A stretch of DNA of 64,000 nt from Cydia pomonella. Taxonomy: Eukaryota; Arthropoda; Insecta; Lepidoptera; Tortricidae. Position numbers and translations under genes: made by a program. The notes under the pieces were generated by a model. That model was not told the DNA's origin. It saw only the letters and a program-made list of their open reading frames with translations, and made no database searches. Positions within the stretch are counted from its first letter, which is position 1. Each line of letters opens with the position of its first letter. This document shows positions 53,450 to 63,860 of this stretch, one piece after another. The stretch lies in contig NC_084722.1 in NCBI RefSeq assembly GCF_033807575.1, positions 800,832 through 864,831 on the forward strand. The letters are read 5' to 3'.

Positions 53450-53860
53450 TTAAGACTCGAGTCCGTTGAGTCCTCTGCTTTGAAACTCGACTCAGTTTTT
53501 CAGATTGATATTATGATATTAAGTCTAACCTCGAGTTTTTTTTAACTTGTTAGAGACTCGACTCTTTTGTAGGGACTTGAGTCCTTTTCAGAGAACTCTC
53601 AATTTTTGTTTGCAAAATTTAGAAATGCTTTGTCCTTAAGTAATAAAATTTCTTTACTTTTACTTAGGTTAAACCTATGTGAAATTGTTGACGGAGTCCT
53701 TATTCTGAGGCTCGAGTCCTTTTGAACTCTCTTATAAAAGACTCAATAAATGACCACCTCAGGACTTAAAAGACTCGGAAGTTTTTTAAGCGCCGAGTTT
53801 CGTAAAAAAGAGTCAAGTTCTTCAAACTCAGACTCAAAAGACTCAAGTTCCTAGCTTTGA
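53450..53860. repeat. cluster of GACTCGAGTC-like motifs
   Basis: About fifteen degenerate units such as GACTCGAGTCC, GACTCGACTC and AAAAGACTCAAG occur in both orientations around a short AT-rich spacer. This looks like a decayed DNA transposon with dense subterminal repeats, comparable in style to the hAT at 13807. Confidence 0.55.
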
Positions 53861-53879
53861 AAGAAGAAAAATATGTGTG

Positions 53880-54015
53880 TGCCCCCCCCCCCCTTAACTT
53901 TTGAACCATGGGCCCAAAAAATATATAAAAAAATATGAAACAAAAGCTTAGTATATACTTTCAACTAAAACTAAGCGAACATGATCGGACCAGCCGTTTT
54001 TGAGTTACGGATCCC
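53880..54015 (-). repeat. fragment of the 12137-12864 repeat interior
   Basis: C-run, then AACTTTTGAACCATGGGCCC and CGTTTTTGAGTTACGGAT; resembles the reverse complement of about 12350-12480. Confidence 0.6.
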
Positions 54016-54105
54016 CGCTATTTTTGTTACATTCTGTATGTACCCGTAAAATATCTTGAAATGGATGGAAGGTGAAAGGTCAGAGAAAATTATTTCACTT
54101 TCCTG

Positions 54106-54545
54106 TACAGTCAGCATCAATAGTAGCGGGTGAAACAATGCGCCAAAAGTATCTGATATTCCGGATAACTTTTCCAAATAAAGATAATTCTTTAAAATTT
54201 ACTTTCAAAAGTATATCTTTTACAGTCTAAATTGTTCTACATATAGAACCATTAGCTTTTGTTACGCTGTTACAGAATGGTAGATACTTTTGAAACCTTG
54301 TTTGATCAATTCAATTCAATTCAAATATACTTTATTCATGTAGGCCTAGCAACAAGCACTTATGAATAGTATGACAGTATTACATATAATTATCTTAATC
54401 TAATTATCAGAGCAATTTATTGATGTTGTAAATATTATTCCATATATAATACTAATGAATATAATTCATAGATCAAATTTAATACTAAAAATTTCACAAA
54501 ATATAGTCATACAAAAAAAAACCGCTACTTTTGATGCTGATTGTA
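54106..54545. mobile_element. MITE with TACAGTCAGCATCAATAGTA end, copy 2, split by a LINE tail
   Basis: Left end TACAGTCAGCATCAATAGTA, right end mirrored (GCTACTTTTGATGCTGATTGTA). The copy at 46315 shows the uninterrupted 215-bp form; here 54303-54515 is an inserted retroelement tail with (CAATT)n at one edge and an A-run at the other. Confidence 0.88.
54303..54515 (-). mobile_element. retroelement 3' end nested in a MITE
   Basis: AATTCAATTCAAATATACTT then TATTCATGTAGGCC is a reversed LINE 3' end. Confidence 0.65.
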
Positions 54546-55526
54546 CATTCGAGTTTCATTAGAACATTCCTGTGAAGTTTCGCTTATTTAAGAGCTCTTT
54601 ACGTATATTTGTTGATAAATATTTAAAGGAATTTTACTAGAAATAGAACAGAATTAACGACCGAGAGAAGTAAGGTCTTACAGTCAACTAGGTTGTAAGT
54701 AGCAATGTGCAAGTTAAAGTACATTTTCGGCAATTTCTGGAAACTTACACAGGAATTTAAAGAAAGTTTCTATTCAGAAAGGTTCTAGAAGGAATTTTCA
54801 AAAAAGTATTATTTTAATATTAAATGTCACATATTTAAACACCTGCTCGTTTCTCAGAACTTATGTACGAAATATCATTTGATATTTACCAGTCGCGTTT
54901 CGGTGAAGGAAAATATCGTGAGGAAACCGGACTAATCCCAATAAAGCCTAGTTTGTTGTAATTGCAAATGATAGATTGTCCAACAGTTGCTAAATGGAAC
55001 GTCATGCACATGAACAATAGACGTGTTGTTGGGCTATTTTAGTTATAAGAAATTTTTAGGTGATTTTCATTTATTGTATTTTTTAAATAATTTTTAATTA
55101 TATTATGTAATTAGTAATGTATGTGTCTTGTTATCTGAAATATATTGTTTTATTTCTTTATTAAACTTATGCTATCACATTTAAATTAATTACTTTCATT
55201 TTTGATGGAAAGCACAAATTATTAAGACGGATTTTTGTGGATAGTATCCGTTATCCTTTCCCATAATTACTTACATCCAAATTAAGACACGCAAGTCATT
55301 TTATCATAGAATCTTCATCAATAACACAGAGTCCACTGACCTGGATAATCATCTGTCGTGACGGTGTTTTTGCGAACGCAGATTCAATCCGATAATTTAT
55401 GGTGTAATTAACGTGTGACCGATTAACAGGTTTATATTTACAATTTAATTAATATATATTTGGTTGGATGGATTTTGGAGAAAACTTTCTAACTAAACAA
55501 TTATTAATCGCTAAATGTTTGTTTAT
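54546..55526. other. mostly unassigned; SINE family 4 tail at 54880-55010
   Basis: GATATTTACCAGTCGCGTTT, CGGTGAAGGAAAATATCGTG and AGGAAACCGGACTAATCCCA match the body of the SINE at 60779. The stretch 54700-54840 is a diverged cousin of 57860-57960. The rest is anonymous. Confidence 0.5.
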
Positions 55527-55655
55527 ACTACGTCGGTGGCAAACAAGCATACGGGCCGCCTGATAGTAAGCAGTCTCCGTAGTGTGTGTATACTTCCAAC
55601 TCCAGATGAGTTACATGCGCGTTGCCGACCCTCACACTCCGCACCCCTCGTTGGT
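55527..55655 (+). mobile_element. SINE family 2, 5' part
   Basis: ATACTACGTCGGTGGCAAAC to CGCGTTGCCGACCCTCACAC. Confidence 0.8.
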
Positions 55656-55658
55656 TTG

Positions 55659-55865
55659 TTTTTAGGGTTCCGTACCCAAAGGGTTAAAAGGGGTCCTATT
55701 ACTAAGACTCCGCTGTCAGTCCGTCTGTCTGTCTGTCACCAGGCTGTATCTCATGACCGTCATAGCTAGACAGTTGAAATTTTCACAAATGATGTACATA
55801 TTTCTGCTGCCGCTGTAACAACAAATACTAAAAACTACGGAACCCTCGGTGGGCGAATCTGACTC
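55659..55865 (+). repeat. GGGTTCCGT dispersed repeat, short copy
   Basis: TTTTAGGGTTCCGTACCCAA to CTACGGAACCCTCGGTGGGC. Lies directly between two SINEs. Confidence 0.8.
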
Positions 55866-56218
55866 CTGAGCCTAGCCACTACCACTGCCTGCGAACCAGG
55901 AGTAGGGTTCGAATCCCGGTAAGGGCATTTATTTGTCTGCATGCTAACACGAATATTTATATGTCAACACTACGATTAGGCCGGCGCCCCACTGCAGCGC
56001 ACGCTATGTACACGACCCACGTTCCTATACAAAATTTCGTGGGCTTGCCCACGGTTTGTATTAAAACGTGGGCCGTGGATGTAGCGTGCGCAGCAGTGGG
56101 ACGCCGGCCTTATCGTCGCCTAGTATCCATAGTAATAAGCTTTGCTTTGCTAAACCCAAAAAAATATTCAAAAATAAATATTTGTACTTTATTTTTAACA
56201 AAAAGCAATAAAGTTTAA
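55866..56218 (+). mobile_element. SINE family 1 copy split by a MITE
   Basis: The head (GGGTTCGAATCCCGGTAAGG) lies left of the MITE at 55979-56109. The later body (TATCGTCGCCTAGTATCCAT, GTAATAAGCTTTGC) lies right of it. Confidence 0.75.
55979..56109. mobile_element. GC-rich MITE with TTA target duplication
   Basis: 131 bp, ends GGCCGGCGCCCCACTGC and GGCCGGCGTCCCACTGC in inversion, flanked by TTA at 55976-55978 and 56110-56112. ACGACCCACG and CGTGGGCCGT blocks are mirrored inside. A Harbinger-type MITE is likely. Confidence 0.92.
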
Positions 56219-56221
56219 ACT

Positions 56222-56290
56222 ACCATCAAGTTTAACTTACCATCAGGTGCGCCGTATGCTTGTTTGCCACCGACATGGTATAAAAAAGTT
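56222..56290 (-). mobile_element. SINE family 2 end fragment
   Basis: TTACCATCAGGTGCGCCGTA then TGCTTGTTTGCCACCGACAT. Confidence 0.7.
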
Positions 56291-56570
56291 AAAATAAATA
56301 AAATCAATCTGCGTACATACCAAAACTGCGCAAGCGCACCACCTCATGTTCTAAACAGTCCCCGAAATCTCCGAATCACTTTGAACTGTTTGCTGCGCCT
56401 GATTCTCCAGAGGCGGTACAGGCGGCCGACGCGTACGCACATTCGATTACTTGTGAGTTGCGAGGGTTTACGGCTGAACAAGAGGCTTATGCGCGGACGT
56501 CCGTGGGGTGACCATCCTACGTTTTAACGGCCTTCCTTTTTTAGCCTACAGTTGGTTTTTTTTTTTAATT
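56291..56570. other. unassigned, GC-richer
   Basis: An open + frame to 56527 has Arg/Leu-rich low-information sequence and no splice support; not called. Confidence 0.35.
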
Positions 56571-56805
56571 ATATTACCTACGAAGCTGATGGTCCCGGGT
56601 TCAAATCCTGGTAATGGCATGTATTTGTGTGATGAGCATGGATATTTGTTCCTGAGTCATGGGTGTTTTCTATGTATTTAAGTATTTATATATTATATAT
56701 ATCGTTATCTAAGTACCCTCAACACAAGCCCTTATTGAGCTTACTGTGGGACTTAGTCAATTTGTGTAATAATTTCCTATAATATTTATTTATTTACTAA
56801 AATTT
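56571..56805 (+). mobile_element. SINE family 1, near full length
   Basis: TACGAAGCTGATGGTCCCGG, GTTCAAATCCTGG, GTGTGATGAGCATGGATATT, AACACAAGCCCTTATTGAGC, TTACTGTGGGACTTAGTCAA and a TATTTATTTATT end. Confidence 0.88.
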
Positions 56806-56850
56806 TTAAAAATCAGTAGTTATTACTTATGAAAGCAAAATAATGCAAAA

Positions 56851-57055
56851 AAAACGGACAAGTGCGAGTCGGACTCGCCCACCGAGGGCTCCGTATTTTT
56901 TAGTATTTGTTGTTATAGCGGCAACAGAAATACACCTTCTGTGAAAATTTCAACTGTCTAACTATCATGGTTCATGAGATACAGCTTGGTGACAGACGGA
57001 AGGACAGCGGAGTCTTAGTAATAGGGTCCCGTTTTACCCTTTGAGTACGGAACTT
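56851..57055 (-). repeat. GGGTTCCGT dispersed repeat, reversed short copy
   Basis: GGACAAGTGCGAGTCGGACT to TAGGGTCCCGTTTTACCCTT. Confidence 0.85.
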
Positions 57056-57179
57056 TAATGATCCTATATGATTTATAATTATTGCATATATCCGTGACTT
57101 ATTTTTCAAAAGTGTTTTACAATAAAAAGACACGTCCAAATCCCTTACCTTCTTTTTAATGCTAAATAAAACGAACTAT

Positions 57180-57420
57180 AGTCGGTAATGACCCTGTTTA
57201 CGAATCAGGATATCCCGGGTTCGAATCTCGGTAGGGGCATTTATTTGTGTGTGTTATCACAAATATTTGTCCTGAGTAATGGATTTGATTCAATTATTTA
57301 TATATTATTTATATTTTATTGTCTAAGTACCCTCAACACAAGCCTTATTGAGCTTACTGTGGGACTATTTATTTATTTTATTTATTTATTTGTCAAAATA
57401 AATATTTAAATTAGAAATGA
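57180..57420 (+). mobile_element. SINE family 1
   Basis: GGTTCGAATCTCGGTAGGGG, then TATTTGTCCTGAG, CTTATTGAGCTTACTGTGGG and a TTTATTTA repeat end. Confidence 0.82.
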
Positions 57421-57509
57421 ACAGGACACCTTATTATAGGCCTTAGGATATAACTATACATATATTATATATGTCGTCGTCGTTACTAATCTATTAGCAA
57501 TATGTAAGT

Positions 57510-57835
57510 TTTTTTATACTATGTCGGTGGTAAACAAGCATACGCCCCGCGTGATGGTAAGCAGTCTCCGCAGCTTAAGTACGCCTGTAACTCCCTTACA
57601 TGCGCTTTGTCGACCCTAAAACTCCGCACCCTCGTTGAGCTCTCTGGCAAACTTATTCACCAGCAACACTATGAGTAGGATCTAGTGTTATTTGGCTGCG
57701 GTTTTCTGTAAGATGGCGGTACTTCCCCAGTTGGGCTCTGCTGTAGAACTGGAATGACATCCGCTGTGCTGTGCCCCACCACACCAAGCGGGATGACATT
57801 TACAGTGCCCATACCTACCTTTTGGACGCAGTAGA
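57510..57835 (+). mobile_element. SINE family 2, near full length
   Basis: ATACTATGTCGGTGGTAAAC through AGTGTTATTTGGCTGCGGTT to GCCCATACCTACCTTTTGGA. Confidence 0.82.
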
Positions 57836-57954
57836 TGCAGAACATTCTAAATAATGCAGGGACATTCTCGTAAGTTTTTGGAAACTTACACAAGATTTTA
57901 ATGCAAGTCTCCACTGAGAAAGATTATTGTAAGATTTTTCAAAAAAGTAATAGT

Positions 57955-58245
57955 TTTAATATAATATATCACATACATATTCATTCACAACACAAGCCTT
58001 CTTCAGCTTACCGTGGAACTTAGTCAATTTGTGTAAGAATGTCCCTATAATATTTATTTATTATTTATTTAGACAGGTAAATGAAATATCTATTTGTAAT
58101 GTCCCATAAAAATTTGGCAACTTCTGAAATTTCTCCTTGGTTCAATGCCAGTCACCCGCAATAAAAGCCGAACACAACCGAGCTTACCGTGGGGCTAAGT
58201 AGATATATTTAAAATTTCCCATAATAAGTATTTATTTACTATCTT
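57955..58245 (+). mobile_element. two SINE family 1 tails
   Basis: AGCTTACCGTGGAACTTAGT with GTGTAAGAATGTCCCTATAA at 58003-58065, and GAGCTTACCGTGGGGCTAAG with a TATTTATTTAC end at 58178-58240. Confidence 0.7.
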
Positions 58246-58496
58246 AACTCGTTTCAAAAAGACTGTCCGTCGTTTATCTACAGCTTGGTCACCTGCAGCG
58301 GCCTTAGCGCGTGCGCACGATCCGTGATCTGTTTTATCAATGGCTACCGTTTGGCCAATGAGCCTCGTGATTTGGCTCTAGAGTTAAAGTTAAATTTAGT
58401 AACGTTATTTAGGGTTCCTTGAGCAAAGGGATGAGCAAAAGCCCAAAGGGCGATTCAAACTTTATTATCTTGTTATGAAACGTTCATGGACAAATC

Positions 58497-58625
58497 ATCA
58501 GGGGTCCATTTCTCGAACGGTATTAGTTTAATATTATTAATGTGTTACCATGGTAACCCATACGATTTGACAGTTTGTGGACTAATAATATTAGTCTGAT
58601 ACCGTTCGAGAAATGGGCCCCTGAT
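58497..58625. mobile_element. MITE with CCATTTCTCGAACGGTAT ends, copy 1
   Basis: About 129 bp, nearly one continuous hairpin. ATCAGGGG flanks the arms on the left with its inverse on the right, and GTTACCATGGTAAC is at the centre. Confidence 0.92.
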
Positions 58626-58701
58626 TGTATACTTGAGTATTTTTATTTCCGCTACAAATGAAATATGAATATAACAAAATTCGAAATTAAATTCACATAT
58701 T

Positions 58702-59055
58702 TGCGCTTGTGCACAAATCACGCGAAGTTTTTTCGGCTACTTTTTTGACCTCCCCTCCCCGTTGGTGATATTTGGGGAGGTTCTTGGCTAACCCCCCCTC
58801 CCCCACATAACCTCACGTGTATTTTTATTTTATTTTTTCATTCGACCTAATTTTAAGATAAATAGTATTTTATAGAGTAAATCTTGTTTATACTGGCTGT
58901 TTTGAAGTACCTAGTGAAGATTTATGTTTAACGAAACGGAGAAAAAGTATGCGGTAGATATTTTTTCTTAGTTTCGTTCACTATGAAAAAATACACGTGA
59001 GGTCTCCTAATATCCTTCAACGTCGAACCTCGAGTGATTTGTGTACAAGCCCTTT
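58702..59055. mobile_element. inverted-repeat element with GCTTGTGCACAAATCAC ends
   Basis: TTTGCGCTTGTGCACAAATC, ACGCGAAGTTTTTT at the left is mirrored by AACCTCGAGTGATTTGTGTA, CAAGCCCTT at the right. The interior has C-run blocks around GGTGATATTTGGGG. No ORF. Confidence 0.7.
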
Positions 59056-59835
59056 TCCATAAAAAAAAAATGTTATTTGACAGTCAAACGGTAGTTGTCC
59101 CCGTATTTTTAAGGAAGGCCAGGCAAGCTTAAGTTGGACTTAAGGAAAAACAATAGGTAATTTAAAATATAATACGGCTCCTTCAAGGCGCGAGTCCGAA
59201 TTCAACATAATTTGTTAACGGAATCAATTTTCAAATAGAAATTTTTCGATGTCCCAAGATTTAAATTGACATTTACAATAAAAAAAACAGTATTGTTATG
59301 TGTATATTTGTATAAACGAAAAGAATAATATACTACTGTCATCATCATCATCATCATCTCCTAGCCGTTTTCGTTGCAAGTCAGCACCCCTCCGACATAA
59401 TTGTAAAGTATGCCCGCAGGTGGTCTGGCCTTCAGCTCGTACGTATTTATTGGTTGTGATTAGATCGAATCCAAATTAAAAAAAAAAATGACGAAACCTG
59501 ATGCGGATATTATCATTGGTGTTAGCCTGCGTTGCGGATTTCTTACATATAAATTATTGTTTTTGTTTAAGACTTGTAAAAAAAAAATTAGATATTAATG
59601 TTACTGATTTTATAATTAAAATCCTAAAAACATCGAATTTTACTGCTGCATCACATGTGCAACTTATCTACGATTTACTATACCTTATAGAACATCATTT
59701 ACAGAATGGATTCAATTTATAAAAAAGATTAATGCGTTATTTATTAAACACGGGATATCTAGAAAAAAAAACCTGTTATATAAAGTGAGGATTTCGAATT
59801 TTATACCACGCATCTTTAATACATAGTACAACCAC
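59056..59835. other. no recognisable gene
   Basis: (CAT)n microsatellite at about 59338-59357; otherwise anonymous. Confidence 0.4.
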
Positions 59836-59964
59836 GGACCCATTTCTCGAACGGTATCAGATTATCAGACTAACATTATTAGTCCACAAACTCTCAAAAC
59901 GTATGGGTTACCATGGCAACACATTATTAATATTAGTCTAATACCGTTCAAGAAATGGGCCCCT
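59836..59964. mobile_element. MITE with CCATTTCTCGAACGGTAT ends, copy 2
   Basis: Sister of 58497-58625 in inverted orientation, with GGTTACCATGGCAAC at the centre. Confidence 0.92.
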
Positions 59965-59984
59965 TATATGACGTTACATCTAGG

Positions 59985-60123
59985 TACAGTCGCCATCAGA
60001 TATATAGGAGCGGCCGAGGTGCTCAAAAATATCTGGGCATGCACTGTAGCGTCTTGAAAATAGAGGCGTGTTCAGATATTTGTGAGCACCTTTACCGCTC
60101 CGATATATCTGATAGCGACTGTA
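59985..60123. mobile_element. MITE with TACAGTCGCCATCAGATATA ends
   Basis: 139 bp. Both arms continue inward through GGAGCGG-type and GGTGCTCAAAAATATCTG blocks. Confidence 0.9.
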
Positions 60124-60129
60124 CGTTCG

Positions 60130-60345
60130 TTTCGTCCGTGCAATTTTATTTTAACTTATTGTTATGTATGTCGTCATGTTATATCTGTTTTTTGTATAAG
60201 TTTGTTTACTGTGTTTATTAATTTATTTACGTTTATTTTTTATGTTTCATTCCTTTTATCTGTCTCCTTCCGTGATTATTTCTCATTTGATGGTCTCATC
60301 GGAAGACAAGCGCTGGAAGTCACCAGCAACATGCTGAGATGAGTG
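60130..60345 (+). mobile_element. retroelement 3' end
   Basis: Forward partner of 7684-7905: TTCCGTGATTATTTCTCATT, TGATGGTCTCATCGGAAGAC and CAACATGCTGAGATGAGTGT. Confidence 0.6.
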
Positions 60346-60778
60346 TAAAGAATGAAGGTTGTAGAGGCTAAATGGTACACTGCACATTATCACGTTTATT
60401 AGAAGAAAAACTTAAACTATCACATTTTGGTAGTTATGAACGCTGCGAGAGCAGATGGGAAGAGAGAGAGAGTTAAACGGTGTTGCCACACGCAGGAGGC
60501 GATTATAATATAAAGGTGTTTTTGCACGCTCGGATTTAGGTGTGTTTCACACATAAATTGGGGGGAGGGGCGCATGTGACAAAGCCAAATAATAATGCAA
60601 ACTCGGGACATCATATCATATCATATAATTTATTCAGTAATAATCATACATTGTCATTTATATATATAATTCACTTAACTAAGGATAATATAGAATTAGA
60701 TAGAAAATAACATGCCAATTTGCATAAACTTGGAATGTTACATAGGTGATACTTTATTTTCACTATATTCTCGTTAAT
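60346..60778. other. no recognisable gene
   Basis: A (TCATA)n next to TAATTTATTCAGTAATAATC at 60612-60645 looks like a reversed retroelement tail. Confidence 0.4.
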
Positions 60779-61137
60779 GGCGCTGGTGGCCCAGCGGTAA
60801 GAGCATGCGACTTGCAATCCGGAGGTCACGGGTTCAAACCCCGACTCGTACCATTGAGATTTGATATTTACCAGTCGCTTTTCGGTGAAGAAAAAAATCG
60901 TGACGAAACCGGATTAATCCCAACAAGACCTAGTTTACCCTCGCAGCATGGCAGTCGCTTTCGGAAAAACTAGTGCTTACGCCAAATCTTGGGATTAGTT
61001 GTCAAACGGACCCCAGGCTCTCCCATAAGCCGTGACTAAATGCCGGGACAACGCGAGGAAGAAGATGTTCTCTTTTATGCATGTCTATTGACTGTTTGAG
61101 GTGTTAACGAATAAAAAAATAGATTCTATTCTATGTA
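60779..61137 (+). mobile_element. SINE family 4, full length
   Basis: tRNA-like head GGCGCTGGTGGCCCAGCGGT, ACTTGCAATCCGGAGG and CACGGGTTCAAACCCCG (A and B boxes), a body with CGGTGAAG and GAAACCGGATTAATCCCAAC, and an end GGTGTTAACGAATAAAAAAA-type followed by (ATTCT)n. Confidence 0.88.
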
Positions 61138-61154
61138 GCTGACAAATCTTTTTA

Positions 61155-61320
61155 AAGGCCCTGGGTGCCTATCCAAGGTGACAATCACTTGCGTTACGAC
61201 AACGAAACGCTCTCTGTCTCTCTCTTCCATATTAGTGCGACAGTGACAGTTGCGTTTTGTTCACTACGGAGCGTAAACGATTGGCATGTTGGCAACGCAG
61301 CCATGTTATCGCCATTATGT
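61155..61320. repeat. repeat-like block
   Basis: CAATCACTTGCGTTACGACA, (CTCTGT)n, AGTGCGACAGTGACAGTTGC and GCGTAAACGATTGGCATGTT resemble a lepidopteran dispersed repeat I recall. No second copy is in this window. Confidence 0.35.
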
Positions 61321-61370
61321 AAATATGTCGATATTTCCAAATTAATTAGCTATTGGAACTTACAGAACGC

Positions 61371-61473
61371 ACATTTCAAAGTTCCAAGGCTTGCCCTTTA
61401 TAACAGGAATATTCCCAATGTTCCCATCGAGTTCGATATGAAACAACTTTGCGAAGAAACTTTGTCGGCGTAG
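61371..61473 (+). other. possible terminal coding exon, weak
   Basis: TTGGAACTTACAG is an acceptor-like site, followed by an open frame NAHFKVPRLALYNRNIPNV, then PIEFDMKQLCEETLSA and TAG at 61471-61473, with AATAAA at about 61496. The peptide looks non-repetitive, and exon, stop and poly(A) signal fall together. No upstream exon, no recognised domain, and the opposite strand is also open. It may be a processed fragment. Confidence 0.25.
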
Positions 61474-61559
61474 AAGCCGGACGCTCGACCAGGCAAAATA
61501 AACGTGATATATTAAGTACTATATAAATATTGGTTTATGTTATTTAAACCTTTCCTGTA

Positions 61560-61900
61560 AAGGGTTTTTTTTTAACGACTGCTTGCAGATTTATTATTTT
61601 AAAATGAATAAAACCATTTACTTAAACATGAAAATACATACCAAAATATATCTAAACATAAAACTAATTAAAAACTAAAAGGTACCATACGATTTGTGAA
61701 AATAAAAAAAAATAAAAAACTTAAATATAAATATAAACTAAATATGTATAAAATAACTACCTACCTATTGGCTACCGGGCCGCCCCCGATGCAAAGGTGT
61801 CCATCACGCTCGCTGCATTGCCGCGTTGGATTGCGATGGATAGCCCAGGCATAGCATCAGGAAAACCCCAGAGCGGGGGTCAAATTAAATAGGGTTAAAG
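61560..61900 (-). mobile_element. retroelement 3' region
   Basis: A-rich then GGCTACCGGGCCGCCCCCGA and GCTGCATTGCCGCGTTGGAT, diverged from 31480-31530. Confidence 0.45.
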
Positions 61901-63426
61901 GACAATGGGCACTTTTGTATGGGGAGTGTCCCATGGATGTATACTGTTGAGACATATGTCGTTTTAAAGCTCTTAATCGTAGTATTATTTTATTGTATGG
62001 CACCAACCTTAGACCACTTGCAGGGACCGAGCTATATAAAAAAAGAAGTTGCGCATATAAGCAGTTATATTTCCTTATACGCGGGATATAAAAAGTTTTA
62101 GCGTATTTTATTCGAAAGAATATAAAAAATGCTTTATGTTTTTTGTATCAACACCAATGATAAAGTATTTAAAGGGACACAATGAACAGTTTTAAAAAAT
62201 CGTCATTCTAAAAATTACTTGATACACAGCGAAATAAGAGTGTATACAAATGCCATGCATATCATGTGAAAAGTATTTTTATAAGCTATTTTTCGTATAA
62301 TATAACTGGGGTCAAATCGTTGCAGGGACCAAAATAAAACCATTTAATGAGTTAATTAATTGTAGTTAATTACGCCTTAACTTTTCTACTCAACGCCAGA
62401 TGTCGCTCTAAAGCAAAATTCTACTTGACGTAAAACATTTATACATCGCGGTAATCTCGTCAGTCTTACTCCATCATTTTAAAAAGTATAGACTAGTTTA
62501 TGGATTTCTAAAGTTATGTCAAGATGACTCTGAATGTAATATTGTCAACAATAATTGTCAAAACACGCAATTTAAAATATTCAACATTGTAATTACGAAA
62601 TAGTATATTTCTAATACGCTATAATTTTCTCCAATCGAAAGGCACTCCATTCCATTGATCTCAGAGAGTATGCTCCTTGATGATCTTCACTATTCATGGG
62701 GTAGGTAAGATCAAAGTATTATTTTTTCTCGTATAGCTGCTATATAGCGTTCGACTCCATGGAAAATAAAGGCTCCAAATTATATAAAAAATGTAGCATA
62801 TATACCAAGTGCAATTTAGATAGTATTCCAGAAAAAAATGCGCCAATGTAAATGCTGAAAAGTTTCCTATCGTATTGTCGAACAAATTCATATCTACTTC
62901 TGATCTACGCGACCTTAGAAGTTTGGATTGTCCTACCTAATCATTTTACATTTTATTGTTTTCAGAACAAGAATTATTTTACTTCCCACTGTCTATGTAA
63001 GGGGACTTAGAGCGGATTCATACTTTACTATACGTGTCGTGTCGAATGATAGTCCCTATGTCAGTTTCTCCAATTCTATTTTGCGTAGGATAAGTTAAAA
63101 AAATAATTAAAAATATGTGTTACCGTATTTTTATTCGTGAAATGTTACCTATATTTCTAAGTTAATGATTGTACTATACTTCCAAAAATATGTCTGACAA
63201 ACATTTTATATGAAAGCCATTTTTCCATGTAAAAATGAACTGTTATAGGGACCATCTTTTGAAATTATGATAATTTATTCATATTTTAATGTACTCGGGT
63301 AGGTAATATTGCAGGCATTATATCAGCACCAAATAAATGCTGTGAACCAGATATATATTAAGTGGCGAATAACGTTTCCAAATCGTTTCTTTTGACATAT
63401 TTTTCTTTTTTTTTGCTCTTTTTTTC
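61901..63426. other. no recognisable feature
   Basis: AT-rich. No exon, tRNA-like block or inverted terminal repeat that I can support. Confidence 0.4.
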
Positions 63427-63860
63427 ACGACCGGTTTGGCCTAGTAAGTCGATGATCCTGGGTTTGAATCCCGGTAAGGGCATTTATTTGTGTGATGAGC
63501 ACAGATATTTGTTCCTGAGTCATGGATGTTTTCTATGTGTTTAAGTATTTGTATATTATATATTCCGTCGACCGATCGGGCGCCCCAGGTACCGCTGGTG
63601 TGATATCGTGGAGGCGGACCTGCGTCGGCTGAATGCCAATTCATGGCAGGAAACCGCGCTGGATCGGGACAGGTGGCGTTCTCTCGTTTCGGAGGCCAAG
63701 ATTCTTTTTGGATCGCTGAGCCAAAGCAGTTAGTTAGTTATATTATATATTATTATGTCGTTGTATGAGTACCCACAAAACAAGCCTTCTCGGCTTGCCG
63801 TGGGACTCAGTTAATTTGTGTAAGAATGTCCCTATAATATTGATTTATTGTTATTATTAT
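63427..63860 (+). mobile_element. SINE family 1 interrupted by a LINE ORF end
   Basis: The head GGGTTTGAATCCCGGTAAGG and body TTTGTTCCTGAGTCATGG reach 63565. LINE-coding sequence fills 63568-63735. The family tail, AACAAGCCTTCTCGGCTTGC then CGTGGGACTC and GTGTAAGAATGTCCCTATAA, follows to about 63845. TATATTATATAT flanks the LINE piece on both sides. Confidence 0.85.
63573..63735 (+). pseudogene. LINE reverse transcriptase C-terminus joined to the SINE tail
   Basis: The + frame reads RPIGRPRYRWCDIVEADLRR, then NSWQETALDRDRWRSLVSEA, then KILFGS and TAG. This is the GRPxxRWxDxVExDL, AxDRxxWRxxVxEA end of a non-LTR reverse transcriptase. It has an authentic stop, after which the sequence is the SINE family 1 tail. 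Confidence 0.85.

Noticed and set aside
55327..55345. mini first exon (Met-Ile-Ile-Gln) for the - strand gene, with donor GTCAGT
   Set aside because: Phase would fit exon 43652-43800, but four codons and a weak donor 11.5 kb away are not enough evidence.
61165..61473. 102-residue + strand ORF as an intact gene
   Set aside because: Its first two thirds run through a repeat-like block; only the last 34 codons have exon-like support, listed separately at low confidence.
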